Source: Norana najaformis
Taxonomy: Eukaryota; Annelida; Clitellata; Crassiclitellata; Hormogastridae
NCBI GenBank assembly: GCA_964023275.1
Contig: OZ029914.1
Coordinates: 12,444,341-12,508,340 of the forward strand
Direction: 5' to 3'
Length of the DNA stretch: 64,000 nucleotides
Below, in pieces: positions 61,841 to 64,000 of the stretch. The first letter of the stretch is position 1, and the number at the start of each line of letters is the position of its first letter. The notes beneath the pieces were generated by a model that saw only the letters and a program-made list of their open reading frames with translations, had not been told where the DNA came from and searched no databases. A program made the position numbers and the translations under genes.

Positions 61841-63380
61841 GCAAGGCTAACGAGGTAATCTTGCGAAAGCGTTGCCATCTTCTTCGGCTCAAACCGTCTC
61901 CTTTGTCTGCTGCTCCAACTGTTCTCGGTGGGTGAGTGTCGGCTCAGACCGTCCTTTTCTTCTCCTCTCCTCTTCTTCGGCTCCGATTGTCTCTCCATGA
62001 GTGGACGTTCGTATCATCTGTTGTGGCTAGTTAACCGTCTTATATAGGAAGTCGGTGGTGTGTTCAAACGAGCCGTGTGCAACTGTGCATTGTGCAAAGG
62101 ACTCGTGTGCAAAGAACCGTGTGCAAAAAAGAGCCGTGTGCACTGTGCATAAGAGTTTATGAAAATTCTTACCATGTCGATTACATAGTAAACTCTGGTC
62201 CCCGTGAGCGACCTCTAATGCAGATAGATCTGCTTCAAATTTTACATAAAATGCTTATTACTAAAATGAAACCATTCTGGATGGTGAGAGTTAAATATTT
62301 CGAAAATGAGAAAATTATGGCCACCGTAGATTCTACAAATGCAGGAGTTGAGGAAGTCAAATCTCAGAGGAAGATCCCTCGCCACTCGCAGTACTTCATT
62401 AACAAGACATAGATCAAAAGATAGGAATGGGAGAGCGATTAGCCAGACACCAGATTTGGGTAGCATGCGGCCGCCAAACTTGCCCGATCTCTGGTTTCTG
62501 GCTGCAGTCAAAATACACTTCTTATCCATTTCTCCCAACGATTGATCTGGTCGTTCTTTACAAGTCTGACAGAGGATCGATGTTTGATAGTTTTGAAGAA
62601 GTCATGTGTTCCCATGGAATAGTGTTGAATTTTACTTCCTAGGCATTCAGAATAATAGCCCGCAAACTAAATAACTTTATACAATATGGGCTGAGGCTCA
62701 CCAACACATAGACCAAGACATAGACTGCTAATCAGACCATGAAGCAGATATATACAGAACATTTACCGTTTTAGACTATTCAGTGAAACACAGCAAGCCT
62801 TTAGAATCGACCGATATTGTGTGTAAGCACCCTTACCGATCCACAACGCGTGCTTTTAGCTTTCCAATTTGACAAGAATTTATGGGGCACGAACTGCCCA
62901 AAAATGGTACGGTATCTCTCATTGGGTATTGCAATGTGTGTAGACCTCTTTACGCGTATTGCTTGAGAAACCCGATGACGAAAAATATGCGGCCAATTTT
63001 GCTATGATTGCTAAGGAATATTTGTATATTTGTACGCATTTTTAGCATCATTTGCTGCAAAAGACAAGACAATATACATACAATACGGGTGAGATTTGCT
63101 TTGACCTTAAAATCAGTATAATATTAGAACGTATTGTTTGATTCGCATCGGCTTATCTTATCTGATGTAATTAATTTCATTGTGAAGATTTGGATCCAGA
63201 GCTAATTTGAGTTGACTTGAGAAATTGTGTTTAGAAGCAATTACTATGGAACTCTGAGCCTTTTGCAACGTTTGCAACTTTCTCTTTCTCTTTTCTCATT
63301 TCGCAATCCATGGCTTATCGTAAGCATTCACCCCACATTTGAGAAGTCATAAATAAGCACGATATAAAATTCTGATTAAT
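61841..63380. other. no gene recognised
   Basis: Around 62060-62150 GTGTGCAAAG/GCCGTGTGCA units recur irregularly. A 111-codon frame at 62077-62412 overlaps them and shows no domain. Nothing else recognised. Confidence 0.4.
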
Positions 63381-63383
63381 TAC

Positions 63384-63482
63384 TATGATGATGATGATGA
63401 TGATGATGATGATAATATTAATAATAAATAATAATAATAATTATTATTATTATTATTATTATTATTGTTTTTATTATTATAG
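63384..63482. repeat. (ATG)n-(TAA)n-(ATT)n self-complementary microsatellite
   Basis: AATAATAATAATAAT meets ATTATTATTATT, forming a fold-back arm of about 20 bases each side. Confidence 0.9.
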
Positions 63483-63769
63483 CAATTGCAGACTATGATA
63501 TAGAATTTTAGTGTGAAAAAATTGAATATTGAAAGTAATCAAAGTTAGAAGTAAAACCTATAGGGTTCAGTTACTAGACAGACTGTTGCCATATATATGT
63601 GTAATTTATAATCAGGTCTGAGAGATAAACGTATCATGCAACAACATGGGAGAAACAGTTAACCTCAAGAGTAAGATAGCCAGCCATGAGTGCTTGTGAT
63701 AGCACGCATAGAGACGGTGGTCGGCTGAGGTTGATATCATGAGTGGAATGAACGAATCATGTAGAACAT

Positions 63770-63860
63770 AAAGAGAGAGACAGTCAGAGACAGAGACAGA
63801 GACAGAGAGGCAAAGACAGACAGAGACAGAGAGGCAAAGACAGACAGAGACAGACAGAGG
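63770..63860. repeat. (GACA/GA)n minisatellite
   Basis: CAGAGACAGAGAGGCAAAGA-type units repeated two to three times. Confidence 0.85.
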
Positions 63861-64000
63861 ATCAGGTCAAGAAGAAAGTAGGTCTTGCTTAAGTCAGCAA
63901 TATTGCGCTGATTAGCGGTACAATCGCAAGGACTGATAGCCCATCTGTTTTCCGTTTCACAGTCTCCCATTTGTTTAGTTTCGATTTTTGCCTCATTATT

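Overview
This window looks like nuclear DNA of an invertebrate animal. It has long introns with GT-AG borders, phase-1 immunoglobulin exons, non-LTR retrotransposon remnants, tRNA-derived SINEs, DNA transposons and many di-, tri- and tetranucleotide microsatellites, and it has no operons or compact gene order. The mix suggests an aquatic invertebrate, but the species or phylum cannot be fixed from the sequence alone.

Bases 1-31200 are almost wholly repetitive. They hold decayed LINE (CR1/L2/Jockey-like) pieces on both strands, a tRNA-derived SINE family, long non-coding dispersed repeats (called R1 to R4 here), a complete CACTG-ended DNA transposon with an intact 567-codon ORF (7365-9989), and a 755-bp hAT-type non-autonomous element with a perfect 8-bp target duplication (15454-16208). 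The block at 10.1-13.3 kb is repeated at 27.0-30.6 kb, and each copy carries its own later insertions.

From about 31.26 to 58.62 kb on the + strand, nine exons can be joined at GT-AG borders. Every intron is phase 1, and the joined frame is exactly 701 codons including the stop. The predicted product is a 700-residue single-pass membrane protein: signal peptide, three immunoglobulin-like domains, a transmembrane helix, three short charged helical exons that lie on tandemly duplicated ~838-bp genomic units, and an intracellular NHL-type beta-propeller. This is the main host gene in the window and the best candidate for an undescribed system: a cell-surface recognition receptor with a cytoplasmic propeller. 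Its introns contain a broken pogo-like transposase, LINEs, a SINE with clear target duplication, and a nest of two related CACTG transposon families (46.4-54.2 kb).

Bases 58.6-64 kb hold a LINE 3' end that abuts the receptor stop codon, a candidate LTR with a primer-binding-like site, a tRNA-like SINE, a minus-strand fragment of a mobile-element-like coding family, and microsatellites. No rRNA gene, convincing functional tRNA gene or CRISPR array was seen.
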